Shown: positions 24,602 to 33,463, counted from the first letter of the stretch. The stretch: 64,000 nt of DNA from Phycisphaerae bacterium (GCA_016794925.1 JAEUIW010000004.1:1-64000); one strand, 5' to 3'. Numbers and translations are program-made. The notes: generated from the letters alone by a model not told the origin.

Positions 24602-24679
24602 GCGCCCGGGCCGGTCCGTGTGCCGTTGGCTTCGTATCGCGGATGACGGCGAGAGGGGCCTTCGCTTGGGCGGCGCGTG

Positions 24680-26590
24680 TCAGGCGCAGGGCGTGTTGAA
24701 CGAGTTCAGGAAATCGAAGAAGTCGAAATCGTCGATGGACGTGTCGCCGTTGATGTCCGCGTCGGGGTCGTTGGAGAAGAACGCGTTGAGAAAATCAAAG
24801 TAGTCGAAATCGTCCACGACGCCGTCGATGTTGAAGTCGGCCGGGCAGTCGCGGACCTCGTGCTGCAACCCGCCGTGCGGGTCCAGCACGTTGTTGTCCC
24901 AGCCCGGGCCGGTGTGCAGGGCGGGATCGAAATTGGTGCGCGAGCGGGTGGTGAAGAGGAAGTTCTTGGCGGGCAGGTTGTGCAGCGGCGCGGTCGTGTC
25001 CGCGCTCCATGCCCCGGTGAGCTCGCGCTTGAACTGCTGCGCCTTGCCGCCGCTGAGGATCTGGATCTTCCCGGTGTTGGAGAACTGCAGGTCCTCGATG
25101 CCGGTCATCGCCGCGTTGCTCGCGGTCTGCTCGACCTGCCAGACGTTCGGCCCGCCGGTGGCGGGGGGGTGCAGCCCGATCTTGCGCACGTTGGTCACGC
25201 CCTGCGACGCCAGCCACAGGGTGCCGTCCACGGGGTTGATCGCCAGGCTCCCCTTGCCCGAGAACGGCACGGGTGTGTCCAGCGAATTGGTCACGCCCTG
25301 GGTCAGGTTCCCGCCGGGGTAGCGGCGGATCGTCCGCGTGCCCTCGTCCAGCGCGTAGATCGTGTCGGTCGCGTCGTCGATGGCCAGGTCGTCGTAGTTC
25401 ACGCCGCCGGCGTCCTGCTGCACGATCGTGGGGGTGCGGCCGCCGATCTTGAGCTTGCGCACCGAGCCGTCGCCGGCGAGGATCACGTAGCCGCGCCGAT
25501 CGGTCAGCAGCGACGTGGGCAGCGCGGTGGTGTCCATGAGGTTGGTGTAGGTCATGGTGGAGGGGTCAAGGCTCCAGAGGCGCGGCGGGGGGTTGTTGAA
25601 CAGCCCGGGCGTGGACACGATGTACAGATTGCGGGTGGCGTCGTCGAGCGCCACGTGCTTGATGGTGCGCCCCCCCGGCCCGGCGAGCACGTCCTCCATC
25701 GGACGCGGGTGCGACGGGAGCTTGAACAACCGGCGGAGCTTCAGGCCGTCGGTGCTGGTCCCGGTGAAAACGAAGTTCGGCCGCATGACGCACACCTCGT
25801 CGATGTACCGGCGCGTGTTCGCGTCGGAGATGTCCACCATCCGCCACTGCAGGCGGTCCTCGTAGTTGATCCGCACGTTGTCTCCCTGCAGGGCCGTGCT
25901 GGCCGAGGAGAAGGCCGACTGGCTGGTCTTGCTGTCGCTCGTCCACGGGTCCTTGTACCCGATCGAGGGCGTGTTGCCGCACGCGTTGGTGGTGCGGAAC
26001 AGCGTGCAGATGTGGCCGCCCGTGCGGTACCAGCCCCGCGTCGCATTCGCGTAGGCGTACGGACCGTGCGCGAACGCCACCAGCGAGCCGTAATAGTCCA
26101 TCTCGACGTGCATGAAGATCGGGCTGGGCGTCCATTCGGGGCTCGACCCGTGCCAGTACACCGAGAACTCGTCGTACAGGCCCACCGCCTGCAGCCACGC
26201 CTCCGTGCCCGCGACCCATCCGTTGGAGCCCGTGCCCGAGCTGGCGCCGGTGCCCATGAAGTTGCCCATCTCGGTCAGGTAGCCCGAGACCCAGTAGTAG
26301 TTGTTGCTGTTCTGCCAGTTCGAGGGCCCGGGCCGGTTCATGGCTTCCGGGAAGCCCTGGTTCGACAGGTAGGCCATCAGGTTCACCATCGATGTGGGCA
26401 CGCAGTACCAGCCGCCCTCGCCGGGCAGGCCCGACCCCGTGTCCCACAACGAGCCCGAGCGCCGCTGGTCGAAGTCCGGGATCCCCAGCCACGAGAAGTT
26501 GCACTGAGCGGAAGCCGTCCGGACCGCCCCGGCCGCTCCGACCAGGACCGCCGCGCCCATCGCCGCCGCCGACATCATGCTTGTCCGCAC
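24680..26590 (-). CDS. Exported C39-like cysteine peptidase with propeller and dockerin-type tail
   Basis: A 636-residue exported protein with a signal peptide (1-29, ending TASAQ). The N-terminal papain-like domain (about 30-225) has Cys63 in GGWYCVPTS, His193 in TGGHICTLF and Asp214 in YKDPW. This order and spacing is that of C39-type peptidases. A beta-propeller-like region (about 270-560) with repeated VALDDATRNLYIV-type blades follows. The dockerin (about 585-636) has DFNIDGVVDDFD and DINGDTSIDDFD, but it ends FNTPCA rather than Gly-Cys. GTG at 26590 was chosen because GGAGG lies six bases upstream. Catalytic activity is likely from the intact triad; the substrate is unknown. Confidence 0.8.
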   Translation of the reverse strand: MRTSMMSAAAMGAAVLVGAAGAVRTASAQCNFSWLGIPDFDQRRSGSLWDTGSGLPGEGGWYCVPTSMVNLMAYLSNQGFPEAMNRPGPSNWQNSNNYYWVSGYLTEMGNFMGTGASSGTGSNGWVAGTEAWLQAVGLYDEFSVYWHGSSPEWTPSPIFMHVEMDYYGSLVAFAHGPYAYANATRGWYRTGGHICTLFRTTNACGNTPSIGYKDPWTSDSKTSQSAFSSASTALQGDNVRINYEDRLQWRMVDISDANTRRYIDEVCVMRPNFVFTGTSTDGLKLRRLFKLPSHPRPMEDVLAGPGGRTIKHVALDDATRNLYIVSTPGLFNNPPPRLWSLDPSTMTYTNLMDTTALPTSLLTDRRGYVILAGDGSVRKLKIGGRTPTIVQQDAGGVNYDDLAIDDATDTIYALDEGTRTIRRYPGGNLTQGVTNSLDTPVPFSGKGSLAINPVDGTLWLASQGVTNVRKIGLHPPATGGPNVWQVEQTASNAAMTGIEDLQFSNTGKIQILSGGKAQQFKRELTGAWSADTTAPLHNLPAKNFLFTTRSRTNFDPALHTGPGWDNNVLDPHGGLQHEVRDCPADFNIDGVVDDFDYFDFLNAFFSNDPDADINGDTSIDDFDFFDFLNSFNTPCA

Positions 26591-27072
26591 AGGTCACCTC
26601 CGGTTGGCCCCGCCCGCCGCCGCGTTTCGCCCGACCGGAACAGGTCCGTTTCGGGGTCGCCCGTCTTTCCTACCAGAGCGAGAAAATCGGCTCCGCTGGC
26701 CAGAGAATCACCCGGAATTCCGCGGCAGGCGCTGACGCGGGCGTGGCGCCGTGCGATCCACGCGATCCCGCCCGGGAATGAAACTCGCACGCGTTCGCGG
26801 CCGGGGCTCGATGCCCCGCCGTCGGATGCCGCGATCGTTCCGTCCGCACTCAAACCGCGCCACCCCTCCCCATCAACTACCGCGCGCCGTGCATGCGCCG
26901 AACCGATGCCCCATCAGACAGGTCCAAATCGTGTTCCTTCCGCAATGATCCTACTTTGAAAAGAGGGCCGCGACCGACCGTGCGCGGTGCCACAGCCGGA
27001 TCGCTCGCTGGGTGCGGCGCGCATGGAATTGACACGCGAGCGAGGCAAGAGGCATGATGCGACGCCGAAGGC
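26591..27072. other. Gene-free gap of about 480 bases
   Basis: No supported gene lies here. A 92-codon minus-strand frame (26575-26853) overlaps the start of the upstream gene and has no ribosome site or recognisable product. The right half is less GC-rich than the surroundings. An isolated TTGACA at 27029-27034 has no matching -10 box in a useful position. Promoters for the minus-strand gene starting at 26590 are expected in the left half but none was clear. Confidence 0.5.
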
Positions 27073-28056
27073 TCATGCCCCTCGCTTCAGCCGGCGATAC
27101 GAGGCGATGACGGACAGCACGGCGGCGGCGCCGATCAGACCAAGCAGCCACGGACGCCACGTGCCTTTTCCAGCGGCGGCATCGAAAGCGGCCATCGCAC
27201 TGTCCTCGTTGTAGAGTTTGCTGCCATCGGGAGCGAATACGTCCTTTGTCTTGGGATCGAAGCGATTGGTTTTCAATGCCACGGGATCGAAGGCCGGATC
27301 GGATTCCGATCCGGCAGCGGCTATGTCAAAGGCGATGACGTTGTAGTCATGGTCGCTCTCAAGCTTCACCCGTGAGGCGGGCTCGGAGCGAATGGTCTCA
27401 TGAAGGCTGATCGGTCGCGGCAACGACTCCGCTTCGCCCTCCGCATAGCCAAACGAGACGGCAAACACGTAACCGGTTGCCTCTTCCCTCGCGACGCGCT
27501 GGATACGGCCCGAATTGTTCCAATCGAGCGCCAGCATCGATTGAACGCTCGTTGCGGAATACTCCCCTTCCCGGGAAACGGTGATGTGCAGGTCCGGAGC
27601 CTTTTCAAGCCATTCGACCAGCTTCGGAATCACGGGCCATGGGCAGTACGTCCACTGGATCGGCCCGGGTGGTCCGCCCATCAGCCCGGGCGGCGCCGGC
27701 CGCTCTTCGTACGTTCCTCCCGGCGGCTGAGCGATGCGCATCACGTGTCCGTCGAAATGTACGAAATAGTGAGGCACCGCCAGCCAGTCCGCAAGCCGGG
27801 CTTGTGGTTGGTAATAATCCTTGGCGAGAAATCGCCCGCTTTGCGTGACGTCGAGATGACGCTCGATTCCGAGGTTGGGTGCCGTGTCTTTCATCGCCAA
27901 TCGGAGTCGGACCGCGCCCACCTGCGCATACCGCGCGGACAGCCGACGCAAATCAGTCGCCGAAGCAGCGTCCTGCGCCCTCGACCAAGAGGCGCAGATG
28001 CTCAGTGCCGCAAAGGTGCCCGCGAGAGCGGACGAGCCATGCCGCTTCGTGCGCAT
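27073..28056 (-). CDS. Exported single-pass membrane protein of unknown function
   Basis: A 327-residue protein with a signal-like N-terminus (about 1-28, ending SWSRAQD). A soluble periplasmic-type domain (about 30-295) contains VRLRLAMKDTAPNLG and DYYQPQARLADW, which hints at a LolA/LolB-like lipid-binding fold but not strongly. One C-terminal transmembrane helix (about 298-318) is followed by YRRLKRGA, a basic stop-transfer tail. The ATG at 28056 begins MRTKRHGSS. It lies five bases after the stop of the small secreted protein at 28062, so the two form an operon. No family was assigned. Confidence 0.65.
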   Translation of the reverse strand: MRTKRHGSSALAGTFAALSICASWSRAQDAASATDLRRLSARYAQVGAVRLRLAMKDTAPNLGIERHLDVTQSGRFLAKDYYQPQARLADWLAVPHYFVHFDGHVMRIAQPPGGTYEERPAPPGLMGGPPGPIQWTYCPWPVIPKLVEWLEKAPDLHITVSREGEYSATSVQSMLALDWNNSGRIQRVAREEATGYVFAVSFGYAEGEAESLPRPISLHETIRSEPASRVKLESDHDYNVIAFDIAAAGSESDPAFDPVALKTNRFDPKTKDVFAPDGSKLYNEDSAMAAFDAAAGKGTWRPWLLGLIGAAAVLSVIASYRRLKRGA

Positions 28057-28061
28057 TGTAC

Positions 28062-28424
28062 TCACGGGCAACCGCCCGAGCAGGACTGGACCGGAATCGG
28101 ACCTGGCGTCGTGATAACGTCAGGAATCACCAGCACGCCGCCGCCGCAAGCCGGACACGCGCCCGTGCCGCCCGTATACGTGTGACACGGCTGGATGCTG
28201 TAGGTGATGGGGCTCGCGTAATTGTTGGTTGATCCCGGCATGCACAGGATGCGTCCCGGGCAAACGGTGTAGCTCGTGCAGCTTCCATCGCACTGGATTG
28301 AATTGTTGAGCTCCTTGCGCTCCCAGCACGCGGGCGGAGCGCCGCCGGGCCGCGCAAATACCACGGCTGTCACAGCGAGCGGCAGCATCGTCAGGGCAAC
28401 GCTCAGGATAATTGTGTATCTCAC
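28062..28424 (-). CDS. Small secreted cysteine-rich protein
   Basis: A 120-residue protein with a signal peptide (about 1-24, ending VVFARP). The mature part has nine or so Cys residues in a pattern including CDGSCTSYTVCPG, ACPACGGG and a C-terminal SCSGGCP, which suggests disulfides or metal binding. The start is GTG at 28424 with GGAG about nine bases upstream. It is less GC-rich than most genes here and precedes the exported membrane protein at 28056 in the same operon. No family was recognised. Confidence 0.65.
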   Translation of the reverse strand: MRYTIILSVALTMLPLAVTAVVFARPGGAPPACWERKELNNSIQCDGSCTSYTVCPGRILCMPGSTNNYASPITYSIQPCHTYTGGTGACPACGGGVLVIPDVITTPGPIPVQSCSGGCP

Positions 28425-28802
28425 GGGCGAGCTCCAGTCGAAACAGGAACATGCTTACAAAATAATTTGCTCTGCTCAAGAGCTTACCAATAATTCATTA
28501 TTTGTCAACACTTACTTGACGTGCCCACAGATCGAATGGATCTGGCGCAAACCATGACACGCACGGTCTTTATATTGAACGAGCTCCGCTTCGCGGGCCG
28601 TTGAAGAAGTCACCCAGGTTGCGCGGCGATATTCCCCTGCGCGGGGAACGGGCGGGTGGGGGGGGGAGGGGGGGGGACAAAGCAAAGCCGTCCGCCGCGC
28701 AACCAGCGAGCGTCATCCGGCGACCGTCGAATCACGATCGTGATCGATCGCCGACCGCTCGTGCCACGCCCGAGCGATTCCGTCGGGGTACCGTCCCCAA
28801 CA
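28425..28802. other. AT-rich then G-rich intergenic region
   Basis: The left part (28440-28560) is the most AT-rich stretch of its neighbourhood. It contains a perfect 14-base palindrome, AATAATTCATTATT (about 28489-28502), and a minus-strand TTGACA just to its right, and probably holds the promoter of the small secreted protein gene. At 28632-28647, TTCCCC and GGGGAA form a short hairpin. At 28654-28676 a run of G3-T-G9-A-G9 is a strong quadruplex candidate. No gene is supported. Confidence 0.5.
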
Positions 28803-29846
28803 GTGAACGCCAGCGCGGCACGATTCCCGCTGATCGTGGGGCCGACCGCATCGGGCAAGTCCGGTGTGGCTCTTGCCCTCGCCCGCGCCCTGAGCGTTCG
28901 TCGCGGCGGCGACGGTGGTCGTGGAAGCGGGGTGGGTGGAGGGGCGGGGGTGGGAGCGCAGGTGGGGGGGGCTGAGATCATCGCCGCGGATGCCTTCCAG
29001 ATTTACCGGGGCATGGACATCGGTACCGCCAAACCCTCCGCCACGGAGCGCACCGAGGTCCCCCACCATCTGGTCGATGTGGCCGAACCCGATGGCGCGG
29101 CGTTCACCGTGGACGACTGGCTGCGCGCCGCGGAGGCCTCGATCGCTTCGATCCGCGCGCGCGGCGGCCTGCCCGTCGTCGTCGGCGGCACGCACCTCTA
29201 CGCCAAGGCCCTGCTCGATGGGCTCTTCGAGGGGCCGCCCCCGGACCCCGCTCTGCGCGCGCAACTCGCCGCGATGGACCCGGCCGCGCGCCGCGCGGAG
29301 CTCGAACGCATCGACCCCGCTGCCGCGGCGAGGATCCATCCCAACGACTCCCGCCGCACCGTGCGCGCCCTCGAGGTCTTCCGACAGACCGGCGCGAGCC
29401 TCTCTTTTCATCAGCAGCAGTGGGATCGGGGGCGGGCGCGGCGCGATGTGCTCCTGGTCACGCTCGAGTGGCCGGTCGAGGCGCTCAACCGGAGGATCAA
29501 CGCCCGTGTGCGCGCGATGATGGACCAGGGCCTGCTGGAAGAGGCGCGTGGACTCTGGCGCGCCGGGCGGCTTGGCCCGCAGGCCCGCGAGGCCCTCGGG
29601 TACAAGCAGCTCATGGAGCACTTCGAGGGGAGAGCGGCCTTGGACGATGCCGTCGAGCGGATCAAGATCGAGACCCGACGGTTCGCCAAGAATCAGCGCA
29701 CGTGGATTCGACGATTACGGGCTTCGGTATCCGGATTGGCTCTTTCGGGCGAGATGGATCCTCTCGAAGCGGCCGCGGCGATCGTGCGCGCGATCTCGGA
29801 CCCTGTGCTGTCTCAGGGCCACAATTCACCTGATTGTGGGATATAG
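28803..29846 (+). CDS. miaA: tRNA dimethylallyltransferase
   Basis: MiaA adds a dimethylallyl group to N6 of adenosine 37 in tRNAs that read codons starting with U. The 347-residue product has the P-loop GPTASGKS near residue 12, the family motif ADAFQIYRGMDIGTAKP and VVVGGTHLYAKALLDGL. It also has PNDSRRTVRALEVF and GYKQLMEHFEG near the end. A Gly-rich insertion of about 25 residues lies between the P-loop helix and the EIIAADAF strand, encoded by a G-run tract. The start is uncertain: GTG at 28803 gives VNASAARFPLIVG, which reaches the expected first strand. An upstream ATG at 28656 would add a poly-Gly leader and was rejected. Confidence 0.9.
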   Translation: MNASAARFPLIVGPTASGKSGVALALARALSVRRGGDGGRGSGVGGGAGVGAQVGGAEIIAADAFQIYRGMDIGTAKPSATERTEVPHHLVDVAEPDGAAFTVDDWLRAAEASIASIRARGGLPVVVGGTHLYAKALLDGLFEGPPPDPALRAQLAAMDPAARRAELERIDPAAAARIHPNDSRRTVRALEVFRQTGASLSFHQQQWDRGRARRDVLLVTLEWPVEALNRRINARVRAMMDQGLLEEARGLWRAGRLGPQAREALGYKQLMEHFEGRAALDDAVERIKIETRRFAKNQRTWIRRLRASVSGLALSGEMDPLEAAAAIVRAISDPVLSQGHNSPDCGI

Positions 29847-30039
29847 GTTGTAGATCAAGGGGTGGATCAGACCGATAGGCCAACAGCCCACGTATACGGA
29901 CGGGCGGCTTGACAACCCGGCCCAATCGACATTTCCTGTCGCTTCGGATCTCGCGAATCCAAAAATAATACGAACAAACGAACGTCGGATCCGATCTTGA
30001 GCATCCGAACGGCGTATGAAGAGTAAGGCTGGAGCACGG

Positions 30040-32859
30040 ATGGCAAAGGGCGCGACCAAATCCAAGCGATCGGCGGCACCTCGAAGCAAGGGCGCGGCGG
30101 CGGTCGAATCGCCTCGTCAGGGTGAGCAGATGGATGAACGCGCAGAAGAGGGAAGTGGGGGAGCAAGCGGCAAAGACCTGGTGATCGTGGAATCCCCGGC
30201 CAAGGCCAAGACCATCAACAAGTACTTGGGAAGCGGGTACAAAGTGATGGCCAGCGTGGGGCACATCCGGGACCTGCCGAGCAAGAACCCCAAGGGCGTG
30301 AAGAGCCCTGTTCCGGGGGTTGATCTGGAGCACCGGTTCTGCCCGACCTACGAGGTGCTCCCCGGCAAGGCCAAGAACATGACCGAGCTCAGGCGTGCCG
30401 CAAAGGGCGCTCGAGAGGTTTGGTTCGCAACGGACCTGGACCGCGAAGGGGAGGCGATCGCGTGGCACCTGGCGGAGGAGTTGAAGATCGACCCGCGGCG
30501 TGCCAAGCGGGTGATGTTCAGCGCCATCACCAAGGACGAGATCGCGCGCGCGTTCCAGAACCCCCACCCCATCGACATGGACCGCGTGAACGCGCAGCAG
30601 GCGCGCCGGATCCTGGACCGGATCGTGGGGTACCAGGTGTCGCCGCTGCTCTGGAAGAAAGTGGCCCGGGGCCTGAGCGCCGGCCGTGTGCAGAGCGTGG
30701 CGGTGCGGCTGGTGGTGGAGCGTGAGCGTCAGATCCGCGCGTTCGTGCCCGACGAGTCGTGGACCATCACGGGCTACTTCGCGCTCAGCGGCGCTGACGC
30801 GGCGCGCCTGGGGCCGTCGTGGCGCGAGTTTCTGGCGCGCACCAACGAGAAGGGGGAGGGGCCGACGGTCCGCGAGCAGAACGGATGGCTGGGGGATGCG
30901 CGGGCGATCCGGGCGGAACTGGTCGAGTTCGACGGCGCGCCGTTCGAGCCCGCGATCCGGGCCGACGCGATCATCGGGGCCATCGAGGGCCTGGACGAGC
31001 GGTCCACCCGGGCCCGCCTGGAGCGGGCCGCGAAGGCCTTCGGCACGCCCGGCGCGCACGACCTGGCACCGGAGGTGGCGCGGGTGGCGGGGGCGTGCGG
31101 CCTGCGCGACGTCAGGGTGAGCGTGCGCGAGGACGCGTCCGGCGCCGGCCCGGCCCGCTGGCGGCGTTCGGTGGCGGGCGTGGCGGACCCCTCGATCACG
31201 TGGGCGGTGCGGGCGATCGAGACCAAGCGATCGAGTGTGCGGCCGCCGCCGCCGTTCATCACCAGCACGTTGCAGCAGGCGGCCAGTTCGCGCCTGGGCT
31301 TCGGCGCGCAGCGGACGATGCGGACGGCCCAGGGCCTGTACGAGGGCGTGGACATCCCCGGCGAGGGCCCGGTCGGCCTGATCACGTACATGCGGACGGA
31401 CTCGACGCACCTGTCCGGGGCGGCGCTGGAGATGGCGCGGGGCTACATCCGCGCCTCGTTCGGGGACGCGTACCTGCCCGAGAAGCCCAACTTCTTCACG
31501 AGCTCGAACAAGGACGCGCAGGAGGCGCACGAGGCCATCCGGCCCACCAGCCTCAACCACCCGCCCGCGCGGGTGAAGGGCGCGCTGAACCCGGATCAGT
31601 TCCGCCTCTACTCGCTCATCTGGGAACGCTTCGTGGCGTGCCAGATGACCCCGGCGCAGTGGGACTCGACCAGCGCGTACCTCGCGCACGGCCCGGCGGT
31701 CTTCCGGGCCACGGGCCGGGTGCTGGTCTTCGACGGTTTCTACAAGGTCGCGGGCGTGCCCAAGGGGGACGAGCTGACGCTGCCGGCGCTGCGCGAGAAG
31801 CAGGAGCTGCACGCGTTCGGTTTCGAGCCGCGGCAGCGGTTCACGTCGCCGCCGGCGCGCTACAGCGAGGCCTCGCTCATCAAGATGCTCGAGTCGGAGG
31901 GGATCGGACGCCCCAGCACCTACGCCTCGATTATCGGCGTCATCCAGGACCGCAAGTACGTGGAGCAGCACGACCGCCGCTTCCACGCCACGGACCTGGG
32001 CGAGGTGGTGACCGACAAGCTCATCGAGGCCTTCCCCAAGATCATGGACGTGGGGTACACCCGCGAGATGGAGGCCGAGCTCGACAAGGTGGAGGAGGAC
32101 CACCACGACTGGGTCACCATGCTGGAGAAGTTCTACGGCCCGTTCCGGGACGACCTGGCGCACGCCATGGAGAACCTCTCGCACGCCAAGGCGGAGACCC
32201 GTCCCGCGCCCAAGGAGTTCCGCTGCCAGAAGTGCGGCGCGGGCCTGGTGTACCGCTTCGGGTCCAACGGCCGGTTCCTGTCGTGCTCGACGTTCCCGGC
32301 CTGCGACTACGCGTGCCCGTGCGACCGTGACGGCAGGCCGCGCCCGGTGGAAGCCACGAAGGTCGCGTGCCCCAAGTGCGGGGCGCCCATGAGCAAGCGC
32401 ACGGGCCGGTTCGGGGCGTTCCTGGGCTGCACCCGCTACAACGACAAGGCCAGCCCGTGCGACGGCATCCTGCGGCTGGACAAGAAGGGCCGCGTCGTTG
32501 CCCCGTCCGTGCCGCCGCTGGTCGTCGAAGAGCTGAAGTGCGAGAAGTGCCAGAGCCCCATGAACCTGCGCAGCGGCCTGCGCGGGCCGTGGCTGGGGTG
32601 CTCGAAGTTCCCCAAGTGCCGCGGCCGCATGGCGTGGAACAAGATCGACCCGGCGCTCCAGAAGTCGCTCGAGAAGGCGCTGGAGGCGCACGATCGCGCC
32701 CACCCCGTGACGATCGTCCGCACCCTTCAGGGTGCGGCCCTCACCGACGAGAAGGGCAAGCCGCTGCCGGAGGCGGACACGCTCTCGGGCCTGGCCCCCG
32801 GCGGAGACGCCGCGCCGGGCGCGACGCTCGAGGCCGTCGCCGAGGAGCTCGGCGTGTGA
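30040..32859 (+). CDS. topA: DNA topoisomerase I
   Basis: A type IA topoisomerase that relaxes negative supercoils through a covalent 5'-phosphotyrosine. The 939-residue product opens with a Lys/Ser-rich 45-residue leader, then the Toprim domain (IVESPAKAKTINKYLG, and ATDLDREGEAIAWHL). The active-site Tyr450 lies in GLITYMRTDSTHL. Three C-terminal four-Cys zinc modules begin CQKCGAGL, CPKCGAPM and CEKCQSPM. An unusual insertion of about 100 residues (roughly 255-375) lies before FITSTLQQAAS. The ATG at 30040 follows GGAG at five bases; an in-frame ATG at 30016 lacks a ribosome site. It follows miaA by about 190 bases of AT-richer sequence. Confidence 0.95.
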   Translation: MAKGATKSKRSAAPRSKGAAAVESPRQGEQMDERAEEGSGGASGKDLVIVESPAKAKTINKYLGSGYKVMASVGHIRDLPSKNPKGVKSPVPGVDLEHRFCPTYEVLPGKAKNMTELRRAAKGAREVWFATDLDREGEAIAWHLAEELKIDPRRAKRVMFSAITKDEIARAFQNPHPIDMDRVNAQQARRILDRIVGYQVSPLLWKKVARGLSAGRVQSVAVRLVVERERQIRAFVPDESWTITGYFALSGADAARLGPSWREFLARTNEKGEGPTVREQNGWLGDARAIRAELVEFDGAPFEPAIRADAIIGAIEGLDERSTRARLERAAKAFGTPGAHDLAPEVARVAGACGLRDVRVSVREDASGAGPARWRRSVAGVADPSITWAVRAIETKRSSVRPPPPFITSTLQQAASSRLGFGAQRTMRTAQGLYEGVDIPGEGPVGLITYMRTDSTHLSGAALEMARGYIRASFGDAYLPEKPNFFTSSNKDAQEAHEAIRPTSLNHPPARVKGALNPDQFRLYSLIWERFVACQMTPAQWDSTSAYLAHGPAVFRATGRVLVFDGFYKVAGVPKGDELTLPALREKQELHAFGFEPRQRFTSPPARYSEASLIKMLESEGIGRPSTYASIIGVIQDRKYVEQHDRRFHATDLGEVVTDKLIEAFPKIMDVGYTREMEAELDKVEEDHHDWVTMLEKFYGPFRDDLAHAMENLSHAKAETRPAPKEFRCQKCGAGLVYRFGSNGRFLSCSTFPACDYACPCDRDGRPRPVEATKVACPKCGAPMSKRTGRFGAFLGCTRYNDKASPCDGILRLDKKGRVVAPSVPPLVVEELKCEKCQSPMNLRSGLRGPWLGCSKFPKCRGRMAWNKIDPALQKSLEKALEAHDRAHPVTIVRTLQGAALTDEKGKPLPEADTLSGLAPGGDAAPGATLEAVAEELGV

Positions 32860-32905
32860 GCGAATCGCGGCCCGCGCGACGGTCGTGCCCGCGGGGCCGC
32901 CGGGG

Positions 32906-33463
32906 CTACTTCGGCTTCTTCTTCTCGTCGGGCGCGATCTTCGCCCACTGCTCGTCCGAACGCGGGCGGAGGGCGGCGGTGTCGGCAAGCCATTTCTTGC
33001 GGGTGTCGTTGAAGAAGTCCTTGTAGAACAGGCAGAGACGACCCTCCGTGATCGTGAACGAGGCGGCGTCCACCTCGACCTTCTTGCCGTCGGCCATCGC
33101 GAAGGCGCACCAGCCGCCGTACGCGGGCTCGAACTTCTCCGGGTCCTTGGCGAACGCCTGCTGGTGCTCGCGGGTGGCGAAGCGGTAGGTGACGCCGCGG
33201 TGCCGGTGCGTGAACTCCGTGGTCCCCCTTTGCGGTTTGCCGCCGCCCTCGGCGAAGTAGCTGACCGGATCCATCCCCTCGAGCGCGAGGCCGTCCTTGC
33301 CCACGTTGAAGTTCTTCAGGTCGCGCGGCTTGGGGGCGGGTGCGGCGTCCGGGGCGGCCGCGTTGGGGGTTGTCGGCGCGGCGGGGGTCGGGCCCTGCTG
33401 CGCGAGCGTGGCGGCGCCGCACCCGCACAGGACGAAGATGGACGCGAGCGTGAGAGTCCGCAT
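32906..33463 (-). CDS. Exported YHS-domain protein
   Basis: A 185-residue protein with a signal peptide (1-21) that may be a lipoprotein signal (IFVLCGCGA gives an imperfect lipobox). An Ala/Pro linker follows (about 25-45). The YHS domain (about 50-115) has LEGMDPVSYFAEGG, TYRFATREHQQAFAKDPEKF and YGGWCAFAM, the standard pattern of this small metal- or haem-associated domain. The C-terminal 60 residues form a second unit with LCLFYKDFFNDTRKKW. The ATG at 33463 follows AAGGAG at eight bases. The function is not known; YHS proteins are often linked with copper or redox handling. Confidence 0.85.
   Translation of the reverse strand: MRTLTLASIFVLCGCGAATLAQQGPTPAAPTTPNAAAPDAAPAPKPRDLKNFNVGKDGLALEGMDPVSYFAEGGGKPQRGTTEFTHRHRGVTYRFATREHQQAFAKDPEKFEPAYGGWCAFAMADGKKVEVDAASFTITEGRLCLFYKDFFNDTRKKWLADTAALRPRSDEQWAKIAPDEKKKPK

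Noticed and set aside
26575-26853. Small minus-strand gene in the 480-base gap
   Set aside because: Overlaps the start of the C39-like gene, has no ribosome site, and the product shows no recognisable fold.
27029-27034. TTGACA as a plus-strand promoter
   Set aside because: No -10 element at a proper distance, and it would transcribe antisense to the gene at 27073-28056.
29909-29937. TTGACA-N17-TTTCCT as the topA promoter
   Set aside because: The -10 box is poor. The AT-rich stretch at 29955-30000 may hold the true start, but no clear pair was found.
29662-32988. Minus-strand frame of over 1100 codons opposite topA
   Set aside because: Composition is that of an antisense shadow in GC-rich DNA; topA on the plus strand is unambiguous.
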